A stretch of 64,000 bases of DNA, from positions 2,852,001 to 2,916,000 of the forward strand of contig CAVRUJ010000001.1 of the NCBI GenBank assembly GCA_963724385.1, given 5' to 3'. The notes under the pieces were generated by a model that worked only from the letters and a program-made list of their open reading frames with translations, ran no database searches and was not told where the DNA came from. The stretch is from DASXQK01 sp963724385 (lineage in GTDB: Bacteria > Pseudomonadota > Alphaproteobacteria > Dongiales > Dongiaceae). This document shows positions 55,125 to 63,292 of the stretch, piece after piece (position 1 is the first letter of the stretch; the number at the start of each line of letters is the position of its first letter). Position numbers and translations under genes: made by a program.

Positions 55125-55790
55125 CTACTTGCAGACCGTCTTGCTGGCGGCCGCCCAGACGGCCAGGGCCGTGGTCTGGGAGAGGTCCGCGGTCTTCACG
55201 TCGGCCGGCGTATAGGTGGTCCCAGAGGTCCCGCCGCCGAGCTGGTTGACGTAGGTCTGGATCACGCCGGCGAGCTGGCTACCGGACGAGAGCAGCACCG
55301 GCAGGTCTTCGATGATCAGGGAGATCACCTGAGTCGTGGTCGATGCTGGTCGCCGAGGCTTCCGCGCTTGCGCCTTGGCGACCATGGAGGAGGTTTCCGC
55401 CGCGGTCACGGGCGCGGTGGCCAAGGTCGCCTGGACGGCCTGCAAGCTCGCCAGGGCCGCGGTGTACGCCACCTGAGCCCCGGCGGTATTGCCGGCCTGG
55501 ATATCGGCATTGGCCTGGGAGAGGCCGGCCGAGATGCCCTGGAAGGCGACATTCACGCCGGCGATCGACCCGGCCGGGATCTTGCAGAGCGACGCCAGAT
55601 TGGACGCGCCCTGGAAGGCGATGGCCGAGGCGTTGTCGGCCGCGATGACCAACTCGTACAAGGCCTGGTTCGGATCGGCGGTGACGGCCGGGCCGGAACC
55701 GCCCGCACTGGGCGCGCAAGCGGCAAGGGCCAGGACGCCGCCAGCCGAGGGCGGCCATGGCGAGAAGGGGACGGAAAGGCGACGGATCAT
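55125..55790 (-). CDS. Phage-encoded lipoprotein, unknown function
   Basis: This is a protein of about 221 aa with a lipobox-like LALAACAPSAGG. The signal-peptide part is garbled by likely compensating indels near 55760. The mature part is Ala/Gln-rich and helical (two stretches of about 40 residues, for example ANADIQAGNTAGAQVAYTAA). It then has PVLLSSGSQLAGVIQTYVNQ and ends TVCK. The role is unknown. It lies between the HExxE protein and the terminal lipoprotein. Confidence 0.6.
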   Translation of the reverse strand: MIRRLSVPFSPWPPSAGGVLALAACAPSAGGSGPAVTADPNQALYELVIAADNASAIAFQGASNLASLCKIPAGSIAGVNVAFQGISAGLSQANADIQAGNTAGAQVAYTAALASLQAVQATLATAPVTAAETSSMVAKAQARKPRRPASTTTQVISLIIEDLPVLLSSGSQLAGVIQTYVNQLGGGTSGTTYTPADVKTADLSQTTALAVWAAASKTVCK

Positions 55791-55840
55791 GCTGATAGCT
55801 CCTCACGTTGATGTGATGGGCGACTTCCGGCGCCCGGCGG

Positions 55841-57085
55841 TCATAGGAATGGGATGCCGGCGATGCGGCGCGCGCCCCGGGTGAAGCGGCCCTTGGCGGC
55901 CCGCGCGAGCCCGCGCGGCGTCGTCTCGGCCATGGTCTGCGTCCAGCCCTTGCCCTGGACGAACATGCTGGCGTAGCCCTGCGGCGCGATAGAGAACGGC
56001 CCGGGGAGGTGGCCCATGTGGTCGAACTTCGCGCCCGGCGGCGGCGAGTCCATGAAGTAGGCCGGGTAGACGAAATTCGAGACCCGGATGCCGTCGATGT
56101 CGTAGCCGAGCGCATCGGCTTCGACCGCGTCGCAGACCTCGAGGGCATAGTCGATGGACGCCGTCGCGGATGTCTGGTGGATGCCCGTGCAGAAAATCCA
56201 CGGGTCCGCCAGCATCTCGAGCAGCTCGTGGCTCAGGGTGCAGGACCAGGACACGTTATATTGCTTGTCGGTCGCGGCGAACGAGAACCCGACCGGCGAG
56301 CCGGCCTGGGCGGTCTCGTGGTAGCCGAGCGCGCCGGCCTGGTCGCTGTTATCGCCCGAGGTAGAGCGGCCACGCGCCGGCCTGAGCCTGGCCGCCGGTC
56401 GGGACGAGATCAAGACGGCATCGATGCCCCAGAGGGGAAGTTGGGAGCGCCCGGCGGGCACGAACGTCAGGATCGCATCGACCCAGCCGGCGGGCGCAAA
56501 GTCATTGCTGACCTGCTTCTGCAGCGCGGCAACGGCCGTCCGAACCTCGTCGTCGGTGACGATCGTCGACTTGTTGACGATCGCCACCAACGGGAGATGC
56601 AGGATGGGAGCGCCCACCGTGGTTACGCCTTCGGGGCGGCCGCGGGCGCCGGGGCCGCCGACGGCGCCTGGGACCGACAGCGTCGGCTTGAACACCACCA
56701 GCTTCGGGGCGTCGAGAAGGGCCACCTCCGCCTGATGCAGGGCATCGACGGTCGGAATGCCGGTTTCCTTCGTGTTCTTCGTGATCAGCGCCAGCCATTC
56801 GATGACCTGATAGATACGGCCCCAGGTCGTCTTGGGATCCGGCGTCGGCGTGAGCGCGCAGAACAGGGCGGCGAAAAAGGACACCAGCGCCACCAGCAGG
56901 AGGGCGGGCACGGCGCCCACGCCGACCAACTGGAGGATTCCGGGAAGGTTGTCGCCGTTGATCGGGAGGCCGGCGACGGCCGGGGCGGTCTGGGCAAACG
57001 CGATGATGGGGAGGGCGAAGAAGACGGCGAAGGCGAGCAGCCCGAAGGCCAGAGCGCGCCAATTGCGGATGAGCAAGCGGATCAT
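55841..57085 (-). CDS. Membrane-anchored protein with HExxE...DP motif
   Basis: This is a 414-aa protein. Two hydrophobic segments (about residues 10-35 and 50-75) precede a soluble domain. The centre contains SHELLEMLADP (His286, Glu287, Glu290, Asp-Pro), then VCDAVEADALGYDIDG, a pattern seen in uncharacterised proteins and in EXORDIUM-like proteins, suggesting a zincin-like metal site. Near 56365-56405 two compensating indels replace a stretch that reads PTGGQAQAGAWPLYLG in another frame. The ATG at 57085 is chosen. It sits between endolysin and lipoproteins. Function is not established; metal-dependent hydrolase is inferred. Confidence 0.6.
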   Translation of the reverse strand: MIRLLIRNWRALAFGLLAFAVFFALPIIAFAQTAPAVAGLPINGDNLPGILQLVGVGAVPALLLVALVSFFAALFCALTPTPDPKTTWGRIYQVIEWLALITKNTKETGIPTVDALHQAEVALLDAPKLVVFKPTLSVPGAVGGPGARGRPEGVTTVGAPILHLPLVAIVNKSTIVTDDEVRTAVAALQKQVSNDFAPAGWVDAILTFVPAGRSQLPLWGIDAVLISSRPAARLRPARGRSTSGDNSDQAGALGYHETAQAGSPVGFSFAATDKQYNVSWSCTLSHELLEMLADPWIFCTGIHQTSATASIDYALEVCDAVEADALGYDIDGIRVSNFVYPAYFMDSPPPGAKFDHMGHLPGPFSIAPQGYASMFVQGKGWTQTMAETTPRGLARAAKGRFTRGARRIAGIPFL

Positions 57086-57137
57086 TTGATACCTCACAGT
57101 TGTTGCAACCGGCCGAAGCCGGCTTGTCCAAGCGGCC

Positions 57138-57606
57138 TCAACCGATTTCGGCGGGCCAAAGTCCTGTGAGGAGAATCGTGGCGTCACGACCGGCGCGGAC
57201 GGGTGCTTCTTTTCTCGCCCAGTCGCTATCGAGGGCCGCGTCATGGGCCTTCTGCCAGTCGCGGGCACGGACGGCCGCCAGCATTGTCGGGAAACCGGCG
57301 AGGCCACCCCCGCCCATCTCGTATGCCATATCGACCAGGGCGGCCTGGCGGACGACATCGAGCCCGATCCATGCGCCCGGCCCGAGATCGGCCGCGGCCC
57401 GTCCCGCCGCCAGCGCGATCCTGCCGGCCGAGGATGAATGCGATTTCTATGTCATCCAGGCCGGCGACATCGAGGGCGAAGCCGTTGCCGATGGTGGGAT
57501 GTCCCTTGACGATCGACCCAGGCACGATCGGCTTGCCGGTCGCGTCGTCATAGACAAACCGCTTGTCGCCTTCGTTGAATCGAATGAGAGCGGCAACGTC
57601 GGTCAT
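57138..57606 (-). CDS. GH24-type endolysin, frameshifted
   Basis: This is a phage lysozyme of about 155 aa. The catalytic pattern Glu12-x8-Asp21 and the following Thr in HPTIGNGF match T4-like muramidases (FNEGDKRFVYDDATG). The frame changes near 57415. The second half reads MAYEMGGGGLAGFPTMLAAV, then DWQKAHDAALDSDWARKEAP and ends LLTGLWPAEIG, the usual C-terminal lobe. The start is the ATG at 57606, overlapping the holin stop. Confidence 0.82.
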
Positions 57607-57902
57607 TCGACGCCCCGGATCACGGCGCGGACGAGACTCCGAATGAAGCCCTTCCAGCCGCCGTGCCAGCCGCGCCGGTACAGCTCGACGACGGCGATGG
57701 TGAGGCGCACGGTCAAGAGGATCAGGCCGCCGACCATCAGGACGAACTGCGCCCAAATCTCGAAATGCTGCATCCAGAGAGGGCTTGTCACGGTGGCGGC
57801 CACGGCCGCGCCGTCGACAAGGGGAACCTTCGTCGAGACCGGGTCCGCCACGTCAAGCCCCCACGCCAACAGGTTGCGGGCTAGATGCGCCAGTCCGTTC
57901 AA
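57603..57902 (-). CDS. Probable holin
   Basis: This is a small protein of 99 aa with one strong membrane helix (about residues 52-74, FVLMVGGLILLTVRLTIAVV) and a basic C-terminus (RSLVRAVIRG). Size, topology and a 4-bp overlap with the endolysin gene support a holin role. No family was identified. Confidence 0.65.
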   Translation of the reverse strand: MNGLAHLARNLLAWGLDVADPVSTKVPLVDGAAVAATVTSPLWMQHFEIWAQFVLMVGGLILLTVRLTIAVVELYRRGWHGGWKGFIRSLVRAVIRGVE

Positions 57903-58385
57903 CGATCGTCTCCGCGAATGGGCTGAGGACCAGGTCGAGGTCTCCCGGCGTCACCCTGTTGGCCGGCAGGGAGACCGGATGCTTGAAGAAGCCGGCGGTC
58001 TCGAATGCCCACAGCCCTATCTCTGAGCAAATCCACTGGCCCGGGTCGCGCCAGTTTCGATGCTTGGCCAGGGCGGGATGGCGAAGGCGACGATCGCCCG
58101 CATGTCGTATGGTTTGCCGCGCTGGTCGAGCGCCGCCGCGTAGATCGCGTCTGCCAGCTCGGTTTCGATCCTGACCCGCTTGATCCGTGTGAACGTCGCG
58201 TAGCCCTGCAGCCGGATCATCACGCCGCCGTCGAGACGCGCGCCCAAGTAGCGGCCATCGGGCAACACGAAATCGATGTGGGAATAAGGGGAGTGCGAGA
58301 ACCAACGGATGAGCGCCGAGTCCGGCGAGGGCTCGGTTGAGAATTGAAGGACTACGGCCTTCTGTCCGCTCACCAGGTCACGCAT
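57853..58385 (-). CDS. Permuted papain-like (YiiX/NlpC-P60 type) peptidase, frameshifted
   Basis: This is about 176 aa. The N-terminal part has RWFSHSPYSHIDFVLPDGRY with the probable catalytic His, then GARLDGGVMIR and QRGKPYDMRAIVAF. After a frame change near 58060 it continues with WICSEIGLWAFETAG (probable catalytic Cys in CSE) and ends PQPVGVGA. His before Cys is the order of circularly permuted NlpC/P60 enzymes. The start is the ATG at 58385. Such genes occur in many phage tail or lysis regions; the substrate is unknown. Confidence 0.68.
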
Positions 58386-58465
58386 GGTCCAGCCCGCCAG
58401 CTCGCGCCTCAGTCGCCAAATCTTGGCGTCACGACTGAGGCGCCGGCCGAGGCCGGTCAGACGAA

Positions 58466-59072
58466 TTAGGGAATCGTCACCGATGACGATGGCGCCGCGG
58501 GGTTGGCGCCCTGGATCAGCGCCGATTCCCACCCCGCCAGGTCGTACACATAGTCCTCGATCGCCTTGGCGAAGTTCAGGAAGTCCGCCGGCGCGAAGTT
58601 GTGAACCGCGCCGTTAATATCCATCCACCCAACCGTCGCCTGATTGTGCGGCAGGCCCTTGCCATTCGCTATGCCGTCCGCGATGGCCTGGATTTTCTGC
58701 TGGTAGTTGACCGGCCCTTGATCGGTGATCGAATAGGTCCCATTCAGCGCCGGCGTCGCCGTGGAGGTGATCTTGATCCCGGCGGCGAGCGCCATAACGT
58801 ACAGCGTCGCCGGCGGCAACGATGTCACGGTGTATTGCTGGGTCGGCACCCCGTTGACCAGCGTCACCGCTCCCAGTCACGAGCTGTTGAGTCGCGGCAT
58901 TGAAGGCGGGCGGCGTGTCCGACACGGCGAACCAACCGAGCGCATTGCGCTGCGCCTCGGTCCAGACGGCCATGTTTGTGTAGGTCGTGCCGTCGTCGGG
59001 GTCGACCCAGGCTCCGCCCAAGGCATTGGGGCCATCGATGATGGCGCTGTTGGCGATGCGAACGAAGTTCAT
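58466..59072 (-). CDS. Phage tail-associated protein (DUF4376-like), frameshifted
   Basis: This is about 201 aa. The N-terminal part MNFVRIANSAIIDGPNALGG and MAVWTEAQRNALGWFAVSDT is joined, near 58870, to a second frame containing YQQKIQAIADGIANGKGLPH and FLNFAKAIEDYVYDLAGWES. The second half resembles the DUF4376 domain of tail-fibre-associated proteins. The exact role is unknown. Confidence 0.55.
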
Positions 59073-59073
59073 G

Positions 59074-59739
59074 TCAGTTGTACCCCCTGAATGTGATTAG
59101 GCCGCCACCCCAATTGAGGCTACTGCCCCATGATGGCGCCCAACTTAGGCTTGCTGTGTTGAGCAAAAGCTGGAAAGCCACCAGGAAACTGATAGTTGCC
59201 TGCGCGGTAGCCTTGACAGTGGTCCAACCCGAGTTTGGGGTGATAGTGACGTTGCCATTCACGCACACCATGCCAAGCGCCACCTCTCTGGGTGAGGTTG
59301 TAGTGGCAGTTATGGCGGTGGCGGCGGTCGCTGCGGTGGATGTGTCCGTCCTCGGGGACTGGTCTACAGACGAAAACGGCAGGACGCCGGGAATCTTGAA
59401 CGCGATGACTAGGATATCGCTGTCGGAAGCACCGGTGCCGACGGTGATCGTGCTACCGGATGGAAGGGCTTTGGCGACGGCCGCCACTCTATAGTTGGTC
59501 CCGATCCCGGTTACGCCGGTGTCGTGGATGTAGGCGTAGTTGTTCCCCGATGGGTCCGATGCGGAAGTGATGCCTTGGCCCCCAATCATGGGGATGAATA
59601 GAACTATGGTATCGCCATCATTGACGCGGGCGTTTGTAACAACGGTCGCCGACGTGCCGGATACGATCGACCCGGTCCCGATCCATACCGGGGCCGCAAA
59701 ATTCCTGGGGCCAAGCAGGCCAATGGGGCGAGTAAACAT
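59074..59739 (-). CDS. Phage hypothetical protein, beta-rich
   Basis: This is a 221-aa protein that I do not recognise. It is Gly/Thr/Ser-rich with short beta-strand-like segments (GTSATVVTNARVNDGDTIVL, TVKATAQATISFLVAFQLLL). This and its place beside the fibre suggest a tail decoration or receptor-binding component. Its ATG overlaps the stop of the preceding frame. Confidence 0.5.
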   Translation of the reverse strand: MFTRPIGLLGPRNFAAPVWIGTGSIVSGTSATVVTNARVNDGDTIVLFIPMIGGQGITSASDPSGNNYAYIHDTGVTGIGTNYRVAAVAKALPSGSTITVGTGASDSDILVIAFKIPGVLPFSSVDQSPRTDTSTAATAATAITATTTSPREVALGMVCVNGNVTITPNSGWTTVKATAQATISFLVAFQLLLNTASLSWAPSWGSSLNWGGGLITFRGYN

Positions 59740-60074
59740 CAGCCCACCGCATAGCCAGCATTGCCCATGAGGCTAGTTCCGTCATAGACGAAAGAGAGGA
59801 TGTCGATGGCGCTGGCGGCCGTCGACAGTATCGGCACAATGGACCCCACCCACTTGAAGCCGGATGCGTAGGCCAGGGTCCGCGACCCGGTAGCGTCCTG
59901 ATGGACGATCAAGATGTAGGTTTGCCCGGCAGTCAGATTGGTTGGCAGCGCCAGAGTTCGATTGCCCCCGAGAGTCACTGAGGCAACCTGGATAAGGCTG
60001 GCGTCCCATGTAATCGTGGCGGCATCCGTCAGCGTGCCCGTCGGGCCGCCCTGAGACTTAGTGAAGGCGTTCAC
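59739..60074 (-). CDS. Fibre C-terminal segment behind an in-frame stop
   Basis: This is 111 aa from a GTG at 60074. The same frame is open back to the TAA at 60123-60125 that ends the tail fibre, so 127 codons follow that stop without interruption. The sequence (GGPTGTLTDAATITWDASL, LGGNRTLALPTNLTAGQTYI) resembles distal fibre domains. It could be a separate protein, a readthrough extension, or part of the fibre cut off by a wrong base. Confidence 0.5.
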   Translation of the reverse strand: MNAFTKSQGGPTGTLTDAATITWDASLIQVASVTLGGNRTLALPTNLTAGQTYILIVHQDATGSRTLAYASGFKWVGSIVPILSTAASAIDILSFVYDGTSLMGNAGYAVG

Positions 60075-60122
60075 GACATTTGTGAACGCGACATTTGATA
60101 TGCCGCCGGACGAGCTGGTGAC

Positions 60123-61665
60123 TTAAATCTTTCCGGCGCCGTCCGTCTGGACAATTCCCCAATTTCCTTGGGCAATCACGTAGGCCGCGCCCAAAGTCTG
60201 CGCGACACCATTGGCAATGACGGTATCGGATGCGTTTGGGGTGATGGTGATGGCGCCGGCGCCAGCGATATAGATGAAACCCCACCCGTTCCAAAGCGTG
60301 GTCGAATGCGGAATCGTGAGGTTCGCCGCGGCAGTTGCGATCTTGACCGTTGCATGGTCCGCGGCCGCCAGAGTCGATGCGCCCGTGACGTTGGCGAGCG
60401 CCTCGTTGGTCTGGACGTTGCCCGCCCCATCGTCGCGCAGGCCGGACCCGATGCCAGGGAACGATCGGACGACATTGGTCCCGTTGGCGTACAGCTCGGG
60501 CGAGGAGCCCTGAGCGACGACTACGCCAGTACCCGCCGAGGTCTTGACCGTGATGGTGAAGGCGCCAGTGGCGCTGTTGACGAAAATCCACGAGCCAGTG
60601 TTCGGGACGACGACGTTGATGTTGGCCGTCAAAGTCCCCGTAAAGACGATGATATCGGCGCCGGCCTGAGCCGCTGACAGCGTCACGTTGACGCCGGCGA
60701 CGGCAACCGTGGCGCTCAGGAAATCGTTCTGCGCCTGCTGGATATTCGTCCCATCGGCGAAGATGCCGGCGTTGTAGCTCTGGTCGATCAGGACGCCGGT
60801 TCCGGCCGCGGTCTTCGCGGTGATGGTGAAATTGCCCGTGGTTGCGTTCGAGACGATCCACTTGCCGATGACGGGGAAGATGACGTGGATATTCCCGGTG
60901 AGCGCGCCGGTCAGGATGATGACGCCGTTGCCGTACTGGGCCGGCGTCAGGGTGACATCGGTATTGCCTGCGACGTTGACCGAGGCCGTGCCGCCGAGGG
61001 CGGTTTGGATGAAGGCGGTCGTGGCGACCTTCGTCGAGTTGTCGCCGGCGGCCGGGCGTCGGCGCCGTCGGGACGCCCAGGAGGGCGGCATTCGTGTAGT
61101 CGTTCGCGCCCTGTTGGATATTCGTCCCGTCGCCCCACAGGGCGTTGTTCTTGCCCTGCGCCACGAGGAAGCCCGTCCCGGCCGTGGTCTTCGCCGTGAT
61201 GGTGAAGGCGCCCGTGGTTTGGTTCGAGACGATCCAGAAGCCATTGACCGGGAAGACGACGTTGATGTTCGCCGTGATCGCGCCGGTGAGGACGATGATG
61301 CCGCAGCCCCACTGGGCTTGCGTCAGGGTGACGTTGGCGCCGCCGGCGACGTTGACCGTCGCGATGCCGAACTCGGCATTGTCGACCCAGGCGGTGTTGG
61401 CGATCTTCGTCGAGTTGTCGCCGGCCGGTTGCGTCGGAGCCGTCGGAGATCCGGTGAAGGCCGGGCTATTGAGCGGGGCATAGGTCGGGATGACGGTGAC
61501 GCCGGACTCGAGGTTGTCGACGTGCTGCTTGAGGTAGGCCGTCCGGTCCGCCAGGTTCAGGAGCGGCGCATTGGCGATGTTCCCGACGCCGCCGAGAACC
61601 GCGTCGGTCATTTCTAGCTGGTAGACGCCGGCATCATAGGTGGCTGTCTCTGGCTGGAAGGCCAT
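60123..61665 (-). CDS. Phage tail fibre with three internal repeats, one frameshift
   Basis: This is about 513 aa after repair near 61050. The N-terminus MAFQPETATYDAGVYQLEMT and a collar with SPAFTGSPTAPTQPAGDNST lead to three repeats of about 95-100 residues. Each contains variants of VNVAG-x-VTL, VLTGAITANINVVFP, FTITAKTTAGTG and DGTNIQQ. The PTAPT...GDNSTK motif is typical of fibre collars. The last about 90 residues have an IYIAGAGAITITPNASDTVI segment. Confidence 0.78.
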
Positions 61666-61675
61666 CGCTCAATCC

Positions 61676-62119
61676 TCAGAAGGTGATTTGCCAGTTGCCG
61701 GACAGGGAGATGTCCGAGGCCTTGTTGAGCGCTGCGGAGCGCACCAGGCGCGAGAACAGAGTCCCCGCGGCCGTGAACAGGCCGAACTCGAGGATCGCCA
61801 TGCCGTTGTCCTCGGTCGTGAGCAGGCTGAAATTGAACTGGACGACGCCCGCGGACGGATACGACACGGAGTCGACGTTCTTCATGAATGCGCCAGTCAG
61901 GCCGGTATTCCCGACCACCGGGGCGGTCCCATTCGTGCCGAACCCGATTTGAGTGACGCTGTTGTTGGTGACGTTCCCGCCGACCAAGGCGGCAATGGCG
62001 GTGAAGGCGCCAGTGACGATCAGGTTTTTCTCCTCGATCGTCTCCCGGAGGACCCCAAGGCGGTAGACATCGATGCGGAGAATGCCCTTTGGGCGAGCGG
62101 CTACATCCTCGAGCTTCAT
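61676..62119 (-). CDS. Phage tail-region hypothetical protein
   Basis: This is a 147-aa protein from MKLEDVAARPKGILRIDVYR. The middle holds NLIVTGAFTAIAALVGGNVT and FGTNGTAPVVGNTG, and the end is LSGNWQITF. Similar small proteins occur beside tail fibres, but I cannot name a family. It lies 10 bp upstream of the fibre start and is intact. Confidence 0.6.
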   Translation of the reverse strand: MKLEDVAARPKGILRIDVYRLGVLRETIEEKNLIVTGAFTAIAALVGGNVTNNSVTQIGFGTNGTAPVVGNTGLTGAFMKNVDSVSYPSAGVVQFNFSLLTTEDNGMAILEFGLFTAAGTLFSRLVRSAALNKASDISLSGNWQITF

Positions 62120-62181
62120 GGCGGAAGGAACCCCGGGTCCAGTGCGGGGCCAAGTATCCCGTCACGACCTCCCGCGGAGGC

Positions 62182-63290
62182 CTAGTAGCTCTCGTTTATG
62201 GTGCCCCCGCTGTCGAAGGGGACCGCGCCGTTGAAGTTCCTGAGCCCGTTGTATTTCGTGAAATAGGACCAGGAGAAGGTGTCGGCCTCGGTTGGCGTCG
62301 GCCCGGTGTCGGACATGGTCGCGATGGTGACGGCCGCGACTTCGGACTCGGTCGGGGCCGGGAGGGTGTCGGACAAGGCGGCGCCGACCACGAGAGCGGC
62401 AATAACGTCGGTAACGGTCGCCGTGAAGGTGTCGCTGATGGTGCCGCCGGCCAGGGTGAATTGCCGGAGGTGCGTGCCGGCGTCGCGCCAGGCGTCGATC
62501 ATCGCCGTGACGGCCGCGATGAACGCCGACGGGCTGACCCCGTTGATCAGGTCGAAGCCGGTTGAAACGTCGAATAGCCCATACTCGCGCGTCGCCGTGC
62601 TGTGGTACTCCTGCGCGCCGTTGAAGGTGATGGCGCCATTGAACAGCGGGAAGCCGGGGCCGGAGATCGGCGCGTCGGTAACCGTCGCGGCCTGGCCGGT
62701 GATGTTCTTGATGGCGATCTCGATCGCCTTGTTGTTGCCGCGAGGCGCCAGCACCGTTTGAATGATCCGCGGCCCGTAGACGGCATCAACCTCGCCGATG
62801 TTCCGGGGGATGCCATAGAAGTTGCCGATGAAATCCAGCCAGTACCCATCGGCGGTCGTGGTGCTCATCTCCGCCGGCATGGCCTCGATTTGGTCCTGGG
62901 CAATTCCAGCTCGGCCGAGTTCGCCTCGAGATAGGACCAGAGGAGCGAGGTGTAGCCGTAGACGTGGTCGCCGTTCGAGAGGTTCTGGTCGCCCGAGCTG
63001 TCGATCAGGACCAGGGCCGAAAGCCCATTCTTGGCCGTCGGATCGACATAGACCAGGTCGTAGCCGGGCTGCTGGTCGATGAAGGACGCCAGCCCGAGAA
63101 CCGTGAACTGGGACAGGTCGATGTTGAGGGGACCGCCGGTGCCGCCGGTGACAACGGTAGTCAGGAACCCATCCTGGACCTGCCAGGTCATGTCCGAGCC
63201 GTCGTATTGGAATCGGAACGCAAGGAACTGTTCCGGGTCCTTGTTGAAGACCCGGTTCAGGAAGCCCAGCAGTTTCGAGGTGAGCTGCAT
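62182..63290 (-). CDS. Phage baseplate/tail protein (gpI-like), frameshifted
   Basis: This is about 368 aa. The N-terminal frame starts MQLTSKLLGFLNRVFNKDPE at 63290. Near 62905 the frame changes to one containing GYWLDFIGNFYGIPRNIGEV, YGPRIIQTVLAPRGNNKAIE and AIKNITGQAATVTDAPI. That block is the pattern of P2 gpI/Mu gp48-type baseplate proteins, which act directly after baseplate J. The last about 90 residues are Thr/Ala-rich (TMSDTGPTPTEADTF). The stop at 62182 is TAG. Confidence 0.65.
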
Positions 63291-63292
63291 GG

